This document shows, piece after piece, positions 26,401 through 38,242 of a stretch of DNA of 64,000 nt; position 1 is the stretch's first letter; every line of letters begins with the position of its first letter. The stretch spans positions 2,790,001 through 2,854,000 of the forward strand of contig WACJ01000503.1 of the NCBI GenBank assembly GCA_008973525.1, given 5' to 3'. The translations under genes and the position numbers were made by a program. The DNA is from Stenopsyche tienmushanensis (Eukaryota > Arthropoda > Insecta > Trichoptera > Stenopsychidae). The notes beneath the pieces are model-generated. The model ran no database searches. It saw only the letters and a program-made list of their open reading frames with translations, and had not been told where the DNA came from.

Positions 26401-29400
26401 AATGTATCAATTTACAATGACTAATATTTTCAAATCCAATTTATGGAAGCCTTTTAACCTGTTAAATGCCAACGACTCACCGGCGCGTCGCATTTGTACG
26501 CAAATGCAGTTGTCTGGCAGTTAAAAGGTTAAAATTTCATAAGTGTAATAAAATAACATGATATTTAAACCTACTTTGTTATAAGACATGTGATTATTAT
26601 TGTTCACATGAGTATGATTATTGACTCCAGAAGATAGTCTATCTTTCACGGGTGGTCTCTGTCCAGGAGGTACATTTTCTTGTTTACTTTGCAACTAAAT
26701 AAAAAAAATACTATATTAAAATAATGAAAATCTTTAAATCCATGTTATTTTTGTTATAAAATTATTGGGAGTTAACAATACAATTACAAAGATGTTTTTG
26801 CGCAAACTATCTCAAAATTTACAATAATCATTTTCAACTTTTTTTTTCATTCTACCATTCATAATTTTCTATTAACATTTAGACAAGAGGGCCATAAGTG
26901 TTATGGAAACTGTCTTCTTGAGACAGAGCTTGGTCCTGCATTACTGCATACAGCATGGGTATATTTTGACTACTTTAGTATTTATATTTTCATCTTAATA
27001 TATAAGGTTTGTTTTAAAACTTTCATATTTTTGCAAATATGTATCAATAAAATTGTAATTTTAAAAATGACTATTAATATTGCAAAAAATCGTTCAATAT
27101 TATATCAAAAATATTTTTTGCTAATATTTACCTCAGAGTTGTGCCAGAATACTTTTATAAACCTATTATTTAAAACAGCTTCTGTACTTTTATAAGCGAC
27201 ATTGGCTTCCGTGTGGTTTGAAAATGTTATCAATGCTGCTTCTGGATCATCTTCATAATTTACCTGCATTTTACATAAATATTTCATTATAACATGGTTA
27301 ATTAATTTAAATACACACAATGAGTAACTTGAAAAATGACAATTTCTCTACCTGTATATTAACAATTTTTCCAAATTTGCTGAAATGATTATTAAGATGT
27401 GTAATATCGTTAAGTCCTCGTGGAACCTTCTTTAGCTCTAAAGAGCAATTTCCAATGCTTTTTGTACTGTGATGACGGTTAGGACCTGTAAAAAATAATT
27501 AATGATATTTTTAAATTTTGTTCTGTTGATTTATTGAATTTGGGAGAAGTTAATATCTTATCACTTTACTTGAAACTTGTTTCATTGTTTCAATATATAA
27601 CATATATCATAATAGAGTATGTGAGTCATGTTTACGTGTTTTTAATTATGTTAAAAAACACGTTTAGTAATTTTTTGCAAGGTATACACAAAAAATAATG
27701 CTTTACTTACCAAGTCTATTATAATCAAAAGGTTTTTTTTTCATGGGATGTGATGGTGGTGGCACAGTGTGATTATTCATTGTTGTCACTGGGGCAAGAG
27801 GTGCACCAGTAAGAAGAGGAGCTCTCAATGGAATATTATTATTGGGAGGAACTACAGATGTATTGTTGGGTGGCATATTCTCAGTACTGTAAAATAAATC
27901 ATTTTTACATAAATTAAGAAAAACAAATAGCTTAAAACTTTTAATATGGCTATATAAGAAACATTACCTATTCGTAGGAATTGGTATCAATTCACGTTGA
28001 GCAACGGGATGATGAGTATGCGGTGGAGCATTGAGATATGGAAAGAATGGGGGTGGTGGTGTAGCATGCATATATCCTGGTCCTCCTCCTCTAGCCCAAA
28101 TATCTGGAGCTAAAGGATTATATTCTGAAACACCTGAATGATATAAAATATGATTTATCAATAATATAAGTTTCATTCTTCCCAAGACAACAATAATTAG
28201 AAATGATAATTACCTGGAGCGGGAAGTCTTGGTGGTGGCCTTGTCATTGGAAGCGCCAAAACGTGAGACAAAGCTTCTTCAAGAACGAGGGGATCTGCTC
28301 CGTGATCAAATTGACACAGATCACCTCGCATGCAGTATCCCTTTTCTAAAAATAAAATATTACGCTGTGTAAACAACCAGTTTTTTCAATAAGACGAGCA
28401 AAGATTAAAGCCATACACCCATAAATAATTAGGATGTTGATTCTGATAAAACTAGAGTGAATCAGTCTCACCATTATTACTTAATATTTAAACAAACAAA
28501 AATATATATATACTTATTAAGCTAATTTAATCATGCATCAAATAACATACCATCAAAATCTCTACATCGTTTCTTTTGTGTAGGTGCAAAAATTCCCGCT
28601 AATGTTGTAGTACCTCTAGGCTGGGTACTACTATCACCTGGATTAGAATCTTGTGTCGGTGTTGCAGTTCCACTTACGGCATCATGACCACGCGCACCCC
28701 TGTCATCTCTTTCTCGGTCTCTATCCCTGTCCAACCTGTCTCTGTCCACTTTGTCTCTGTCAATTCTATCACGATTTCTTGATTGCCGGTCTCTTTCTCT
28801 TTCGCGCGAAACACGATCCAATCTATCCCTATTATTATTTGGAACTGGTGATAGTAGCCTCTCCCGGGATCTTTCATAAAGATACAAAAAAACACAGATT
28901 AATTTTAAAAAGATAAACAAATAAGTATTGTATAAGTCATATATTTTGTTAGCTATTTATATTGTATTCACAACTTTTTGGCAAAATGCAACCCAGGAAA
29001 CTTGGTATCAATAATTTTATTAATTTGGGAGAAATTTTGCCCACATATAATTTAAGGGACAGATGGGAAAAAATATGAAATTATAGACCACCTAAGAGTA
29101 GTTTCAAAATATAATATATTAAATTATTCTTGTTTACCTCGATCTACTTCTGTTGTTAGGGATTTCTAATTCAGATCCTGGAGGTGGACTTCTGTTACGG
29201 TATCGAGGAACTCGAACTGGAGATCCTGATCGAGATCGCCTAACAAAATAGATTAAAAAAAATATTCACACTAGCTTATACTTTGGCCATTTAAAAACTA
29301 TGCTCTTTTCAATTTTAGGAGTCTTATTTGAAATTTCAAAATTATGTCATGTGGCTACCCTTATAGTTCAAATATCACCCCTTATGTGCGTCATGATCGC

Positions 29401-32400
29401 AATTTCAAATGATATGCAATTTCAAATTAAAAAGTTGTTATTTTTAAAGTTTCATCTCGTATCTCGGTATTTTTGTACACCTTGATGCTATGTTAAGTTA
29501 ATTGCTAAAGAAGTCGATTCAAAAGAAAAATACCTTCTTTCATAGCGATTTTGTTGCGATGGGGGGGATCGGTTTCTCCATAGCGGTCGAGTTCCGATCG
29601 GTGGTCGGCGCGTTCGATCCCACGAGCGACTGCGAGATCGTGATTTATATCCTCTCCGCCTTCTTTCTTCTTTATCCTAAAATTTTGTGTAGTTTAAAAA
29701 TTACGTTAGGACTACTTTATAGGTAAATAAAATATTAAAAAGCGCTAAGTATTCAAATACACATATCTGATGTAGAAATTAAGCTTACCGAATCACTTTT
29801 CCTATCTCGTTTATTTCGAATGGGTAGTTGTTCATTCATACTATCTTCCAGAAGATCTGGTATTACCTGCAATTATAAAATTAAACTTTTGTAACAAAGA
29901 CTTTAAAATTGAATAGAAAATAATACAAGCGTTTCAAATTTTGTGAAGTGGAAAGAGTTAACTCTTTGCGAGCGTTTGTCTGCTCTCAGCCACCACAACA
30001 AAGAACTGTACGAATCTTAACTCTATTTATTCAGTATCAGTTCATAAATTTTATAAAAGCTCTATAGCTAAGCAAAACATTGCCCCGACAAATCAGAGAT
30101 AACAAAACTCAATATAAAAAACGCAGTCGTTCCACACTCGCCATACAAAATGCCGTGGAGAGTGAGTCGCCTTTTGAGAGTGAAGAAATCGACAAGCTTC
30201 AGAGATACGTCACAGAATTTCAAATAAAGCTTTACAGATTACGTTTAACTATAATTAAGCATTCTCGTTCGTTAAGATATAACAAAATAATAGTCCAAAA
30301 TGACAAAAAGAAAGTTACCGAAAGAAGTGTACTGCGAATTTGAAAGTAACGATGAAGAGTTTTATTTGGGCATCTTGAATAGCAACACTGGCGCAGGATC
30401 TTCTAAAAGTAAGCTGCTATTTAACTGGTACACTTAGTACAAACAGAAAATATATACCAGCCGTGGCAAATAATAATACTGTTGCTGCCTATCGATTGGA
30501 TATTTTATTATAAGAGTGGAAAGATAAGAGAATGGTGACCATACTAAGCAGTTACGATACCTCGGACACAACAACTATAGAAAGACGGGTGAAACAAGGT
30601 AGCACCATCAACATTAGCAAACTGAATGTTATTATAAATTACAATATGAATATGGGAGGTGACGACAAACCTGATCAATTAGCAAGTTCATATTGTTTTA
30701 TGAGAAAATCTTGCAAATGGTAGAGAAAGATGTGCAATAAATAGCTACATCTTATATAAGATGTCAGCTAAAAAAGAAAACAGGATGCCTATGTCACATT
30801 TTATGTTTGTTCGAAAATTGGTCGAACGATTTGTAGTTGATTTTCGTGAAGAAGCGTCTTCAAAACCAGGAAGACCATCGACCTCAAATAAAGATGAAAG
30901 ACTTGCAGGAAAACTGCATATATTGTGGTATTATGAATATGTGAAAAGTGTAGATTTCTCTGTTCTAGTGTAATATGTTCAAACAAAAAGATTAGGGGCG
31001 GAAGACACCAAACTAATTATTTTTGCGATGTAGTCAAAAACCAGGAATGCATATTGGAGACTGCTTTCAAAGATACCGCACAATGGAGAAATATAATTTT
31101 TACATAAAAACATGTTATTGAAACACGTTATTGTCTAAACATACATCTAATGTTAAATAAAGAATTGATAAATCATGTTTATCCTTCATAATCTTACGTG
31201 TAATATATCACCGCTCTTTCAATGGAAATTAATTCCGACCAATCCATGTCCAAATTTAATACGTCCACAAAGGGTTAATACAGTGTAATTTTGTATGATT
31301 GATTTTATAGGGATAATTAATACAATTAAAACAATACATAAATGCACATTAAAAAAATATTTCAATATACAATGGAACCTCAGGTTACGAGCCGAGACAA
31401 AATTTTTAGTCTTGGTCCCATTGGACCAAGTTACCAGGCCATAAACTGATGAAAGACCATCTGGCACTCCTCTTTTGTGCAAATGCGACTGGCGACAAGA
31501 TAAAGCTTCTTCTTGTTTACTCTTTGGAGAACCCACGAGCATTCAAAAGGTGTAAAGTGCGAAAGGACAGGCTGCCTGTTATATGAAGATCAAACAGCAG
31601 GGGATGGACTGACGAAGAGCTGTTAACCGAATGGATACTTGACAGGGAAAACGACAAATCATCGATTGAAATTTGACATCGAAGAACTCGTTGCAGAACA
31701 AGGCGAGGACCTCAGTGTCGACGAGTTGAAGGAGTTGCGTGAACAACACTGCCAACTAAAGGAGGCTCTGTTGGGAGTGGAGGGAGAGGAGATATAGAAA
31801 AAGAAACTGTTGACAGCAGTTTAAAGCTCATACTTCAATGTGGTTAAAGTTACAAATATTTGTGGAAGAAAATCATCTAGATAAAGCAGCAGCTATTAGG
31901 GCTATTCATTTATTTAATGATGTTGCTATGGCTCATTTCAGCAGTGTTGAAAAGTCACCAAAAAGAAGTGTCAGTTGAAAAATTCTTTAACCTTTTAACT
32001 GCCACGAAGTAATATTTTTGGGGGTCCGGAACGAATTAAACTCATAAACCAAGGTTCCACTGTATTTGATATCATGTTTTAGTGATTAAACTAAACTATT
32101 TTCAAAAATAATATTACTTTGACTAGAGTTTGTTCGGTTGCGTAAGCTGGTTTTTCCTTGGGAACTGTAGCTGGTACAAATTTAGTTGTCCTATTCAGAA
32201 CTATTCTATGCTTTCCAATATCTTTTTTAGCGTTGTCACTGTGTCTGCTCCTATTGTCGGGATCCTTCTCCTTTATGATTAAAGCTTCTTTTCTTTCATT
32301 CCGGATAGATGGAAGATCAGATTTATCATCTCTTAGGGTGGTCTCTGAATATGTATTTTTGGAGGAGATATTGTTATGTTCGTGTGTATCCACTGTGACC

Positions 32401-34143
32401 CTCGGCATTTTTTCGGCCGCACCAGGGGAAGAGGGTGGTTTTTCTGCATGATCATTGATTAGAGATGGTTTTAAATATTCCTGTGATTCCAATGATTTAA
32501 AGAGCAGTTCCACAAAACTTTTGGTTTCTGAAATGAAAATAAATATGCCAAATATTACAATCACAATTAACAAAATAAAAACATTCATAATTTCTGCAAC
32601 TTTGATTAATGATTAAACAAAACTGTTATATTGTAAATATTTTAAATTAATGTTTAATATTTCGTTCTAGTTGATAAAACCAAATTTTTATCTAATCTCC
32701 ATAATGTTTCAATCATTTTAACGTTTAACATTTTTGTTTAGATACCTTAATTGATAAGATCTTTGAACCATATTAATAGAAATGAAGACATTAACTCTTT
32801 CGCGACAGGCGACACATATGCGAGTCTTTTAATTCCCAACACTTGGCAACGGAAGACTCATAGGTGAATCTTTCGGTAATCTTGAGAGAGCGAATTAAAA
32901 GATTCACATATGAGTCTCCCGTCACAAATATATGCATATTTGAAATAAATTTAAAAACGATTTTTTTTTAACGAAAATAACTCATAACATATAGTTTCTT
33001 ATAATACGGGAAAAAATTCAATTTTAAAATCATTCAACAGTGAAATTATCGATGTCTAGTAAAATAAACATAACTAAACAAATATAAAATTCAATGTGGG
33101 AGCCATTTATAAATAGAGAATATATAAATATGACAATGCGGGTGTTCATAATGTATTTTTGTCATGTTCCACACCATGGCCTAAAAATATTGTACACTAT
33201 GAAATTATTAAGCAATTAAAAAATATAATACATTATTAATTATAATGCATTTTAGTTTTAACAAATGTTTTCGCTGACTACCCACTTTCAATCGATTATA
33301 TTGAATAAAAAAATAATTCAACCTGTTAAAAATTAATTCTCATAGCGCAACTGAATTTGAGCACACATATCGTATAATGATCAAGATTAGCATGCAATCA
33401 ATCACATATATTAATATATGACGTTTGGATCAAACTTATATGTGAACCTTTAAGTAAATTAAGTATATTTAAGAGGCGAAGTTCACTTATCGTTTATCAA
33501 GTTACACATAAGGTTCAAATCACAATGTCAACGTACCTCCTTGTAGGAAGACATCAAGTTGATCCACCATACCCATCCGCAACTCATCGAGAGGCTTGTC
33601 TTTTTTGACGAGGGCGTAGACATATTTGGCCAATGCAGCAGGATCCGCATCACAACTATAAAAGAAAATAATAATAACTTATTGAACAAATTAAATATTT
33701 AACAAACATAAAATCTCTTCACAACAATTAGTAAATAACAAAACGAAGACTCAACCAACTTCACACAATTCCGACATAAATTTAATGACAGACATCCTTT
33801 TATAACATAATCGGATATTAAAAAATATAGAAAGTTAAGCTGCGAGGTAAAGGACAGTATTTGAAGACTCAAGTAATTATAAAATAATCAAATTTTAAAA
33901 AAATATTTGCACTTGTTATTTATTCCGGTAGTAGAAACAAGACAAAATTGTGATAAATTCGATAAAATAGTAGTCTGCGGAGCGGTGGCGGCGATGAGTG
34001 GGACGCGAGCGTAAGTGTAGAGGGGTGGGGGGGAGGGGAAGATAGTCTGCGGAGTCTTAGAGGGCCCCGAGGGCGCACACTTACAGTGGTTCGAGTACGG
34101 ACGTAAGCCAACTCTTAAAAGCGTCAGGGTTTTCTATCAACAT
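11460..34143 (-). CDS. swm: Second mitotic wave missing / RBM26-RBM27 family RNA-binding protein
   Basis: Nuclear RNA-binding protein; relatives act in nuclear poly(A) RNA control with ZFC3H1/PAXT. Exons: 34143-34085, 33655-33537, 32527-32118, 29866-29789, 29676-29534, 29239-29138, 28870-28551, 28345-28214, 28133-27968, 27886-27711, 27485-27352, 27263-27132, 26694-26575, 26375-26181, 21132-21000, 20928-20813, 16015-15911, 15827-15730, 13716-13569, 13490-13362, 12849-12706, 11778-11728, 11647-11594, 11513-11460. All are GT-AG and phases agree, giving 1105 residues. Order: PWI-like N terminus (MLIENPDAFKSWLTSVLEPL); Arg/Ser and Asp/Arg-rich tract (about 230-375); CCCH finger with spacing C-X8-C-X5-C-X3-H (CRDFDEKGYCMRGDLCQFDH, about 405-425); Pro-rich part; RRM1 (about 575-655); coiled coil (about 765-905); RRM2 from VDHRPRSFMVSGYE; acidic tail ending RPWRR, as in RBM26 ending RSWRR. 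Large introns are transposon-filled. Confidence 0.95.
12910..13195 (+). repeat. Two fragments of Helitron 5' region in a swm intron
   Basis: Two adjacent pieces (about 12917-13035 and 13035-13180) share blocks with the left part of the Helitron at 16350: TCTAATATATAAA, GCCATACCGTTCAT, AAAACTTCGTCCACTTATTG, ACATAGGCATAGT, and ATTAACTTACAGTAGAT. Both lack coding sequence and a 3' terminus. They look like head-to-tail partial copies. Confidence 0.65.
14309..15602 (+). mobile_element. piggyBac element, decayed, with C-terminal transposase
   Basis: A TTAA at 14309-14312 begins TTAACCCTTACAACTCC and a TTAA at 15599-15602 ends the element; the right end read backwards is TTAACTCTTTGGGCTCC. The plus strand reads a transposase C-terminal half at 14861-15208 (VVILDYIKNIDGVDTADQYA, FMRKTLKWWRKLYFWGFETS), the typical GVDxADQ and RKSxKWW blocks of piggyBac. 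A further cysteine-rich tail is recognisable but frameshifted near 15290-15390. The N-terminal half carries many disruptions. It lies inside a swm intron in the antisense direction. It is unlikely to be active. Confidence 0.88.
16350..18626 (+). mobile_element. Helitron with decayed Pif1-type helicase
   Basis: The 5' end is A|TCTAATATATAAAAATAAG. The 3' end is CGCGCCGGGTACCAGCTAG|T, a short GC hairpin followed by CTAG, both as expected for Helitrons inserting between A and T. From 17151 the plus strand encodes the helicase part: FFLDAAGGTGKTYLITLLLA (Walker A), ALALASLGIAATLLDGGRTA, then after a frameshift DRTLKDLRSNAKPFGGALIL, LLCGDFRQPLPV and LKTNMRVHL. Later pieces read VVPSIDLLIQKVFPQIFSNY and PVGLAFSMTINKAL. 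Stops and frameshifts break it at least five times. The Rep/HUH domain is not seen, so it is an internally deleted copy. Antisense in a swm intron. Confidence 0.88.
18749..19685. mobile_element. TTAA-flanked MITE interrupted by a Tigger insertion
   Basis: Left end TTAACCTTTCCTTTACTATG and right end (reverse complement) TTAACCTTTCCCTTACGATG form terminal inverted repeats with TTAA target sites. The body is split by the Tigger copy at 18893-19588. Without it, the MITE is about 240 bp. Relatives are at 46394-46551 and from 59930. Confidence 0.75.
18893..19588 (+). mobile_element. Tigger/pogo element, internally deleted
   Basis: Terminal repeats are CAGTAGAACATCAATTATCC on the left and, read backwards, CAGTAAAACCTCGATTATCC on the right, each next to a TA. 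Inside, plus-strand transposase fragments are readable: the frame from 19152 gives NVTVMVCVNAAGRQRLPLLV and IGKSKNPRCIKN, the Tigger catalytic core, followed by a deletion. It is a sister of the copy at 24201. Confidence 0.85.
21207..21281 (-). CDS. Possible alternative first coding exon of swm
   Basis: In the 5-kb intron before the exon at 21132, the minus strand has an ATG at 21281 followed by 25 codons (MDVNENLVSDEIDILTLDLS...) and a GT donor (AAA|GTAATT) in phase 0. That is the phase needed to join the next exon (KLAAMVRKRGEGAAK). An in-frame stop lies upstream and no good acceptor precedes it, so it would be an internal start rather than a cassette exon. Such a transcript would encode only the coiled coil, RRM2 and tail. 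I do not recognise the peptide in RBM26/27. Chance is possible. Confidence 0.3.
21487..21712. mobile_element. 226-bp TTAA MITE
   Basis: Begins TTAACACATTGTATGCGG and ends CCGCATACAATGTGTTAA, an exact 18-bp terminal inverted repeat that includes the TTAA. No coding sequence. It lies in the swm intron just upstream of the exon at 21132. Such exact ends suggest a recent insertion. Confidence 0.85.
22440..23710 (+). mobile_element. Tc1/mariner-superfamily transposon, inactivated
   Basis: Plus-strand frames encode a mariner-like transposase in pieces: HLHPFKIQLTQKFEVNDHRQ then RRMFADWALE (22996-23070), FSNEIYFWMCEQAKMSDL-like sequence around 23115, NKQKCRIWDDTI, then YKSMISNFLWPKLDSMDTDD and MWFQWDGVTRHTPHTTMDIL at 23220-23330, and DVNWPPRSCDLTLLNFFLWG at 23385-23440. 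In active relatives these last two read QQDGA and PLDFFLWG, so the final catalytic aspartate has become asparagine here. Frames shift several times. Exact ends were not resolved; coordinates are approximate. Confidence 0.8.
24201..25318 (+). mobile_element. Tigger/pogo element carrying a piece of swm exon 13
   Basis: Ends CAGTAGAACCTCAATTATCC and, backwards, CAGTAGAACCCCGATTATCC, with TA on both sides. Transposase remnants on plus: VTIMVCVNAAGR near 24630-24660, then KLRLHRNQMLRQLLL and INLKDCCYIAADSWNSL (24700-24845), as in Jerky/Tigger C-terminal parts. Between these, positions 24662-24702 match 40 of 41 bases of the swm exon at 26600-26640 in reverse orientation; that piece replaces transposase core sequence that the sister at 18893 still has. 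See findings. Confidence 0.88.
26454..26532. mobile_element. 79-bp TTAA mini-MITE, copy A
   Basis: Begins TTAACCTGTTAAATGCCAAC and ends, read backwards, TTAACCTTTTAACTGCCAGA. It shares the internal block CGACTCACCGGCGCGTC with copy B at 45505-45583, which has exactly the same length. Lies in the swm intron between exons 13 and 14. Confidence 0.8.
29958..31278 (+). mobile_element. piggyBac element, decayed
   Basis: TTAA at 29958 begins TTAACTCTTTGCGAGCG; TTAA at 31275 closes it, reading backwards TTAACCCTTTGTGGACG. Plus-strand fragments: an N-terminal piece with acidic residues near 30080-30230, then NVIINYNMNMGGDDKPDQLA with SSYCFMRKSCKW at 30630-30720, which corresponds to the GGVDKADQ block with the conserved valine changed to aspartate, and a C-terminal piece near 30810-30900 with SKPGRPSTSNKDERLAGK. 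It sits antisense in swm intron 3. Confidence 0.85.
31370..32062 (+). mobile_element. Tigger-type element, internally deleted, both ends kept
   Basis: Left end CAATGGAACCTCAGGTTACG after TA, right end read backwards CAGTGGAACCTTGGTTTATG before TA. Inside, ATGCGACTGGCGACAAGATA and ACCCACGAGCATTCAAAAGG match the transposase core that is also present at 3590-3650 in the Nf1 intron. Half of a TTAA mini-MITE (TTAACCTTTTAACTGCCACG at 31987) interrupts its 3' part. It lies only 56 bp from swm exon 3. Confidence 0.82.
32791..32930. repeat. Short TTAA-started repeat with internal inverted copies
   Basis: Begins TTAACTCTTTCGCGACAGG, a piggyBac-type start. The block CACATATGCGAGTCTTTTAA near 32811 recurs inverted near 32892-32920, and a third diverged copy lies near 32846-32870. 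No clear right end is found. Confidence 0.45.
33960..34143 (-). promoter_or_regulatory. GC-rich start region of swm
   Basis: The stretch around the first swm exon and start of intron 1 is strongly enriched in G and C (GCGGAGCGGTGGCGGCGATG near 33977) in an otherwise AT-rich window. This fits the 5' end of a broadly expressed gene. Confidence 0.4.
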
Positions 34144-35530
34144 GTCGAGGCCAGTCGATCGCAGCCCGCTTCGCAAGAAAATTGACACGCGGCCATAAGC
34201 GTCGCGAAGCTAACTATATTGCTAGCGAATAACCTCGAAGCTACGGATCGTTAAATGGGGTTAATATAATTTCAATGTTTGACTTTGCACCACATATAAA
34301 TACCGCTTTTATTAATTTGCACATTCCAAATGTCATATTTTATTTCAAATAAGCGTTAAAATATGATTAAAAATATTTTTCATACTAAACAATAATAATA
34401 TTAATAATAATAACATTTTCAAAATAATCGAATAAATAAACAAAGCAATTTTAAATCATTCAACTAAGTGTTTTATTTAAATAAAAAAATACATCGCGTC
34501 AACTAAAATAATAAATGCAAATTTAAAATAATTTGTTAATATTTATAAAATATTTACAGCTCTTATTATTTTATTCAGCACAAATGATTTTTATCATATT
34601 TATATTATATCCAAACAAAATATGATGTATTTATTTACCCGTTTGACTTTTATCAACAAATGATCAAACTTGACTCGCATAAATCCTGATAATTCCATAT
34701 ATTTACATTTAAAATATAATACCTAATTAATTAAAAATGTTTTTCATTTGCTTATTCCGGGCGTGATCCGATATTAAAAACGTTTCCCACGTTTCACACC
34801 GCACCAAGAAGCTAGCAACACTATACGCTTTTTACGCTTTGTTCACAGTTTTCATAGTGACAGACACCATTTTGCGTTGAAACAAGACGCGAAATTGGCG
34901 TCAATCTTATTTCCAAGATTAGTTGAGTTTACAATGGCTGAATATGTAGATATTTCTATTTTTTTGCAAGAAAGCAATGAATTGCTCAATATGAAAGTTC
35001 TTCCCGCCGACGCTATTTCGCCGACGAGTTTCGGTGTTTCGATGCGGTGGAGCGTGAATCCGGAGTTGCCATTATAAAAAATGTCATGATGACTGCTCAC
35101 GCTGCTACCTCTTTTGCATTGAGCACCGTGAGCAACTATGACGTCACAAGGATTCAATTTGAAATTTCTTCCCGACAACGCTATTCGAGCTTAGAGTGGT
35201 GTTTATTATAAATAAATATATATTTATTTATAATAAATATTATTTATCAATAAATAAATAAATTAATTAATTAAATAAATTAAATGCCACTGAATATATA
35301 ATGAAACGTTTATTCTAGTAATTGAGCACCTATGGCTGCTAAAATAGGCGATATTCATCCAGTAAATAAGAGAAGTGAACAAACAAGAACGGCACAAAAT
35401 TAAAACAATGTACATATTATTCCGTGATCAAAATTTAAATTATTTGGGGCCTTGATAAAATTATAGATAGCAACACCTAGCGTTGTATAACTACAGATAA
35501 CCTTAAATATTTTGACAAGCATCAACGGAA
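34144..35530. promoter_or_regulatory. Divergent intergenic region swm / NDUFAF3
   Basis: Holds the promoters of two genes that face away from each other. A moderately GC-rich block at 34790-35200 with CpG-bearing words may be the NDUFAF3 promoter or leader; it also contains a 108-codon open frame on the minus strand that I do not recognise. 35205-35285 is A/T-only low-complexity sequence built from repeats of TTAAT and AAATA words. Confidence 0.4.
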
Positions 35531-38242
35531 ATGTACAAACTTTTATGCAATGCGTTTAAATTATATCATCTTCCTTTCAAGCGAAATGTCAGACCCACTT
35601 CGCACAAGTATGACTCTTACAAGACAATTTTTGGCTTGATCTATTTTCATTTATTATTTTAACTTATTCCCAAATGTTTAATTAAACTAAGTATATTTGT
35701 GAGATTGGAAGGTAGTAACATTTCCGATCGACTTGAGTCAGGCTTGTTCAAATTCCACGGTTCTAAAAAGTCGATTTATATAGTCAGACTAGTCCAATTA
35801 GCAAAAGTTAATATATTACTAAGAAGAAAAAAAATCATATTTTACATTACAAAAATAGTCACGTTATCCCAGTTATAGATCATGTATGATAGGCAACTGA
35901 TATCCTCCATTTAAATTTCTTTTTTTATTGGGAAGTGTGCAGTGACAGCAGATCTATACATATTTTTTCTTCAAACAACGACTTTTCGACAAATCAAACG
36001 TGATGGATAAGACAAGTATCCTTGCTTCCAGCTTTGAAAAACTTCTTAAAATGTGTACTCTATATTTATTTCTCAATAGTTAACTCGACAAGATTAATAG
36101 GGTAGGAATCCAACCCCGAGAATGAGTTGTAATTTTTAAAATAGATGCATTCGTTTTCTTATAGCATAATTTTTTTTCTAAATTTCCATATATAAGAAAT
36201 AGTAAGAAGTATTTATTAACTTATAAGAAAATGATATGCGGCTTATAAAACTGTGGATTATGTTTATTTGCTTACCCGGTAGCAATATTTTTATTAAGAC
36301 GCTACCCTTGCAAATTCATTACATTAACCCTTTCAGACCTGGCGGGCACAATTGTAGACATAGTTTTTTTTATATTCTCCTTATTACACTTTAGACACGT
36401 GGAATTTACAAAATCCATTGGATGAAAAAAATAATTCAGGTCTGAAAGAGTTAAGACAGATTTATTGCAACTGAAATAATGGAAGGTTCTCGAAAATTGA
36501 AAAAAAATCCCATTATCCCACTCTAAATTATTTAAATATTTTTTTAGTATATTTTACTTCATTCATACTTATTTTATCCTGAATCAATAATATAAATCAA
36601 TGGCAAATGTAGTGTGATAGTTCATAATAGAACTAGAACTAATCTTGTGTCTTTCTAAATTCTTCAATTTATAGATTAATACAAAATAGACTAGGGAGCT
36701 CTTACGAAGGAGCAGGCAAAACTACAATAAAGATATTGAACCTCGAGCATGATTTAGCCTTATTTATAGACAAGTATAGTAATGTATGTAATAAATAAAT
36801 ATTTGTTCACTTAAATCTTATTACCATTATATAGCTATGTTTTTCATAATATTATTTATTTTATTAGGTGGGATTTAAAATCTCCAATGGCATTACAGTA
36901 TTGGGACCGATGATAATATTCCCAAGGTAAGTTATCTTATTTATTATTTTTACTGCAACTCAAACATCAATGCATCCATATTAATGTAAAAAATAGTAAA
37001 CAGAAACATTAAGTGATGGTCAGTAATGATACTCATTACACACCTAATGCAGCTTTATCCAAATATTTTACTGTTAATTATTTTTTCTTATAGATCAGTT
37101 CTGTCATGGAAAGTCAATGATGTTTCCGATATACACCTACGATCTCTGTCCATATTTACAATAATAGAACCAAAAGTTGACTTACTGGTTTGTATTATTT
37201 AAGTTTATTTTTTTACATTAGAGATTGTTTATTTGCTTGTTTGAATAAAAGTATCACACACACAAATTTTACATAATAAATTTAACAGATCAAGAAACGT
37301 CGTATCCTTTTTTGCTATGCTATCAAGTGCTATCAATTGCTATCAAGTGAATAATTAATATTCCCCCATTAATCACGACCTTCTCCAGAATGTATTTCCC
37401 GTGATCAACGGCTGTTACCTGTACCAGTTTCTTCTGAATTATGATACTTTTATTAAATATAAATTCTGAATATTTGGTTACCATATAATTTTGGTTCTCT
37501 ATATCGTTCAATTAGATTATTATACTTCAGATATATTTTTGTACTATTTTTTTTAGATTATTGGTATTGGAGATCAAATTAATAATAACTTAATGAGTGA
37601 ATTAAAATCTCTGTCAATAAACAGAAGTACAAATATTGAGATTTTGCCTACAGCACATGCAGCTTCAAGTTTTAATTTTCTGAATGCCGAAGGAAGGTAT
37701 ATCTTTTTATTATATTTTTAATCTGTAAAATATTTCCCTAAATTAATTTAAAAATTGTATACGTAGAAAGACTATAATACGAATTGAAGATTAAATGATT
37801 AGGATTCATAATTTTATTTTTATATGAATGTTTAAATATATTGCATGACTTGAATATAATTATTATAATTTGAGGCTGATTTCTAATAGCTAAGAATAAT
37901 ATGATCTAAGTCTTTAAATTTGAAAAAAAAAAATGTATAAACATTAAAAAAAAACCAATTTATTGAAATATTGAAATTAATTCAATTTTAAACGTATTTT
38001 AATTTGAACTCTTTAGCCAGCACAGTCTTCATAAGATGATACAGCTGTTACAATAATATGAAACATTTTACACGATAAACATATTATTCAAGTATTATTA
38101 AATAATGTAAAAATATTGTTACAGGAATGTAGCCGCAGCATTAATCCCACCTATGACAATATCAGCTACTGATTCCGATGCAATTAATGCAAATATAGAC
38201 AAAGGATTTTATGAAGATTATGATATATTAGGTACTAAATAA
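35531..38242 (+). CDS. NDUFAF3: NDUFAF3, mitochondrial complex I assembly factor
   Basis: Assembly factor that works with NDUFAF4 on the early Q-module intermediate of NADH dehydrogenase. Exons: 35531-35607, 36675-36783, 36868-36926, 37094-37187, 37557-37696, 38125-38242. All splice sites are GT-AG; phases close to 198 residues, similar to human (184). I chose the first exon because it gives a basic, amphipathic presequence (MYKLLCNAFKLYHLPFKRNV) and its phase-2 donor fits the next acceptor exactly. Diagnostic blocks: SSYEGAGKTTIKILN, GITVLGPMIIFPRSVLSW, IIEPKVDLLIIGIGDQ, TAHAASSFNFLNAEGRNVAA, ALIPPM, matching human GNRVLGPCVLLPHSVVQW and ACATFNFLCHEGR. The first exon assignment is somewhat less sure than the rest. 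Confidence 0.9.
36324..36454. mobile_element. 131-bp TTAA MITE in NDUFAF3 intron 1
   Basis: Begins TTAACCCTTTCAGACCTG and ends CAGGTCTGAAAGAGTTAA: an 18-bp terminal inverted repeat with one mismatch, TTAA on both sides. No coding sequence. Its right end is 220 bp upstream of the exon-2 acceptor. Confidence 0.85.

Noticed and set aside
28653..28916. Plus-strand frame of 87 codons
   Set aside because: Shadow of the Asp/Arg repeat exon of swm on the opposite strand.
34852..35178. 108-codon open frame on the minus strand in the swm/NDUFAF3 interval
   Set aside because: No recognisable domain, AT-poor promoter-like DNA can yield such frames by chance, and no splice or poly(A) context supports a gene.
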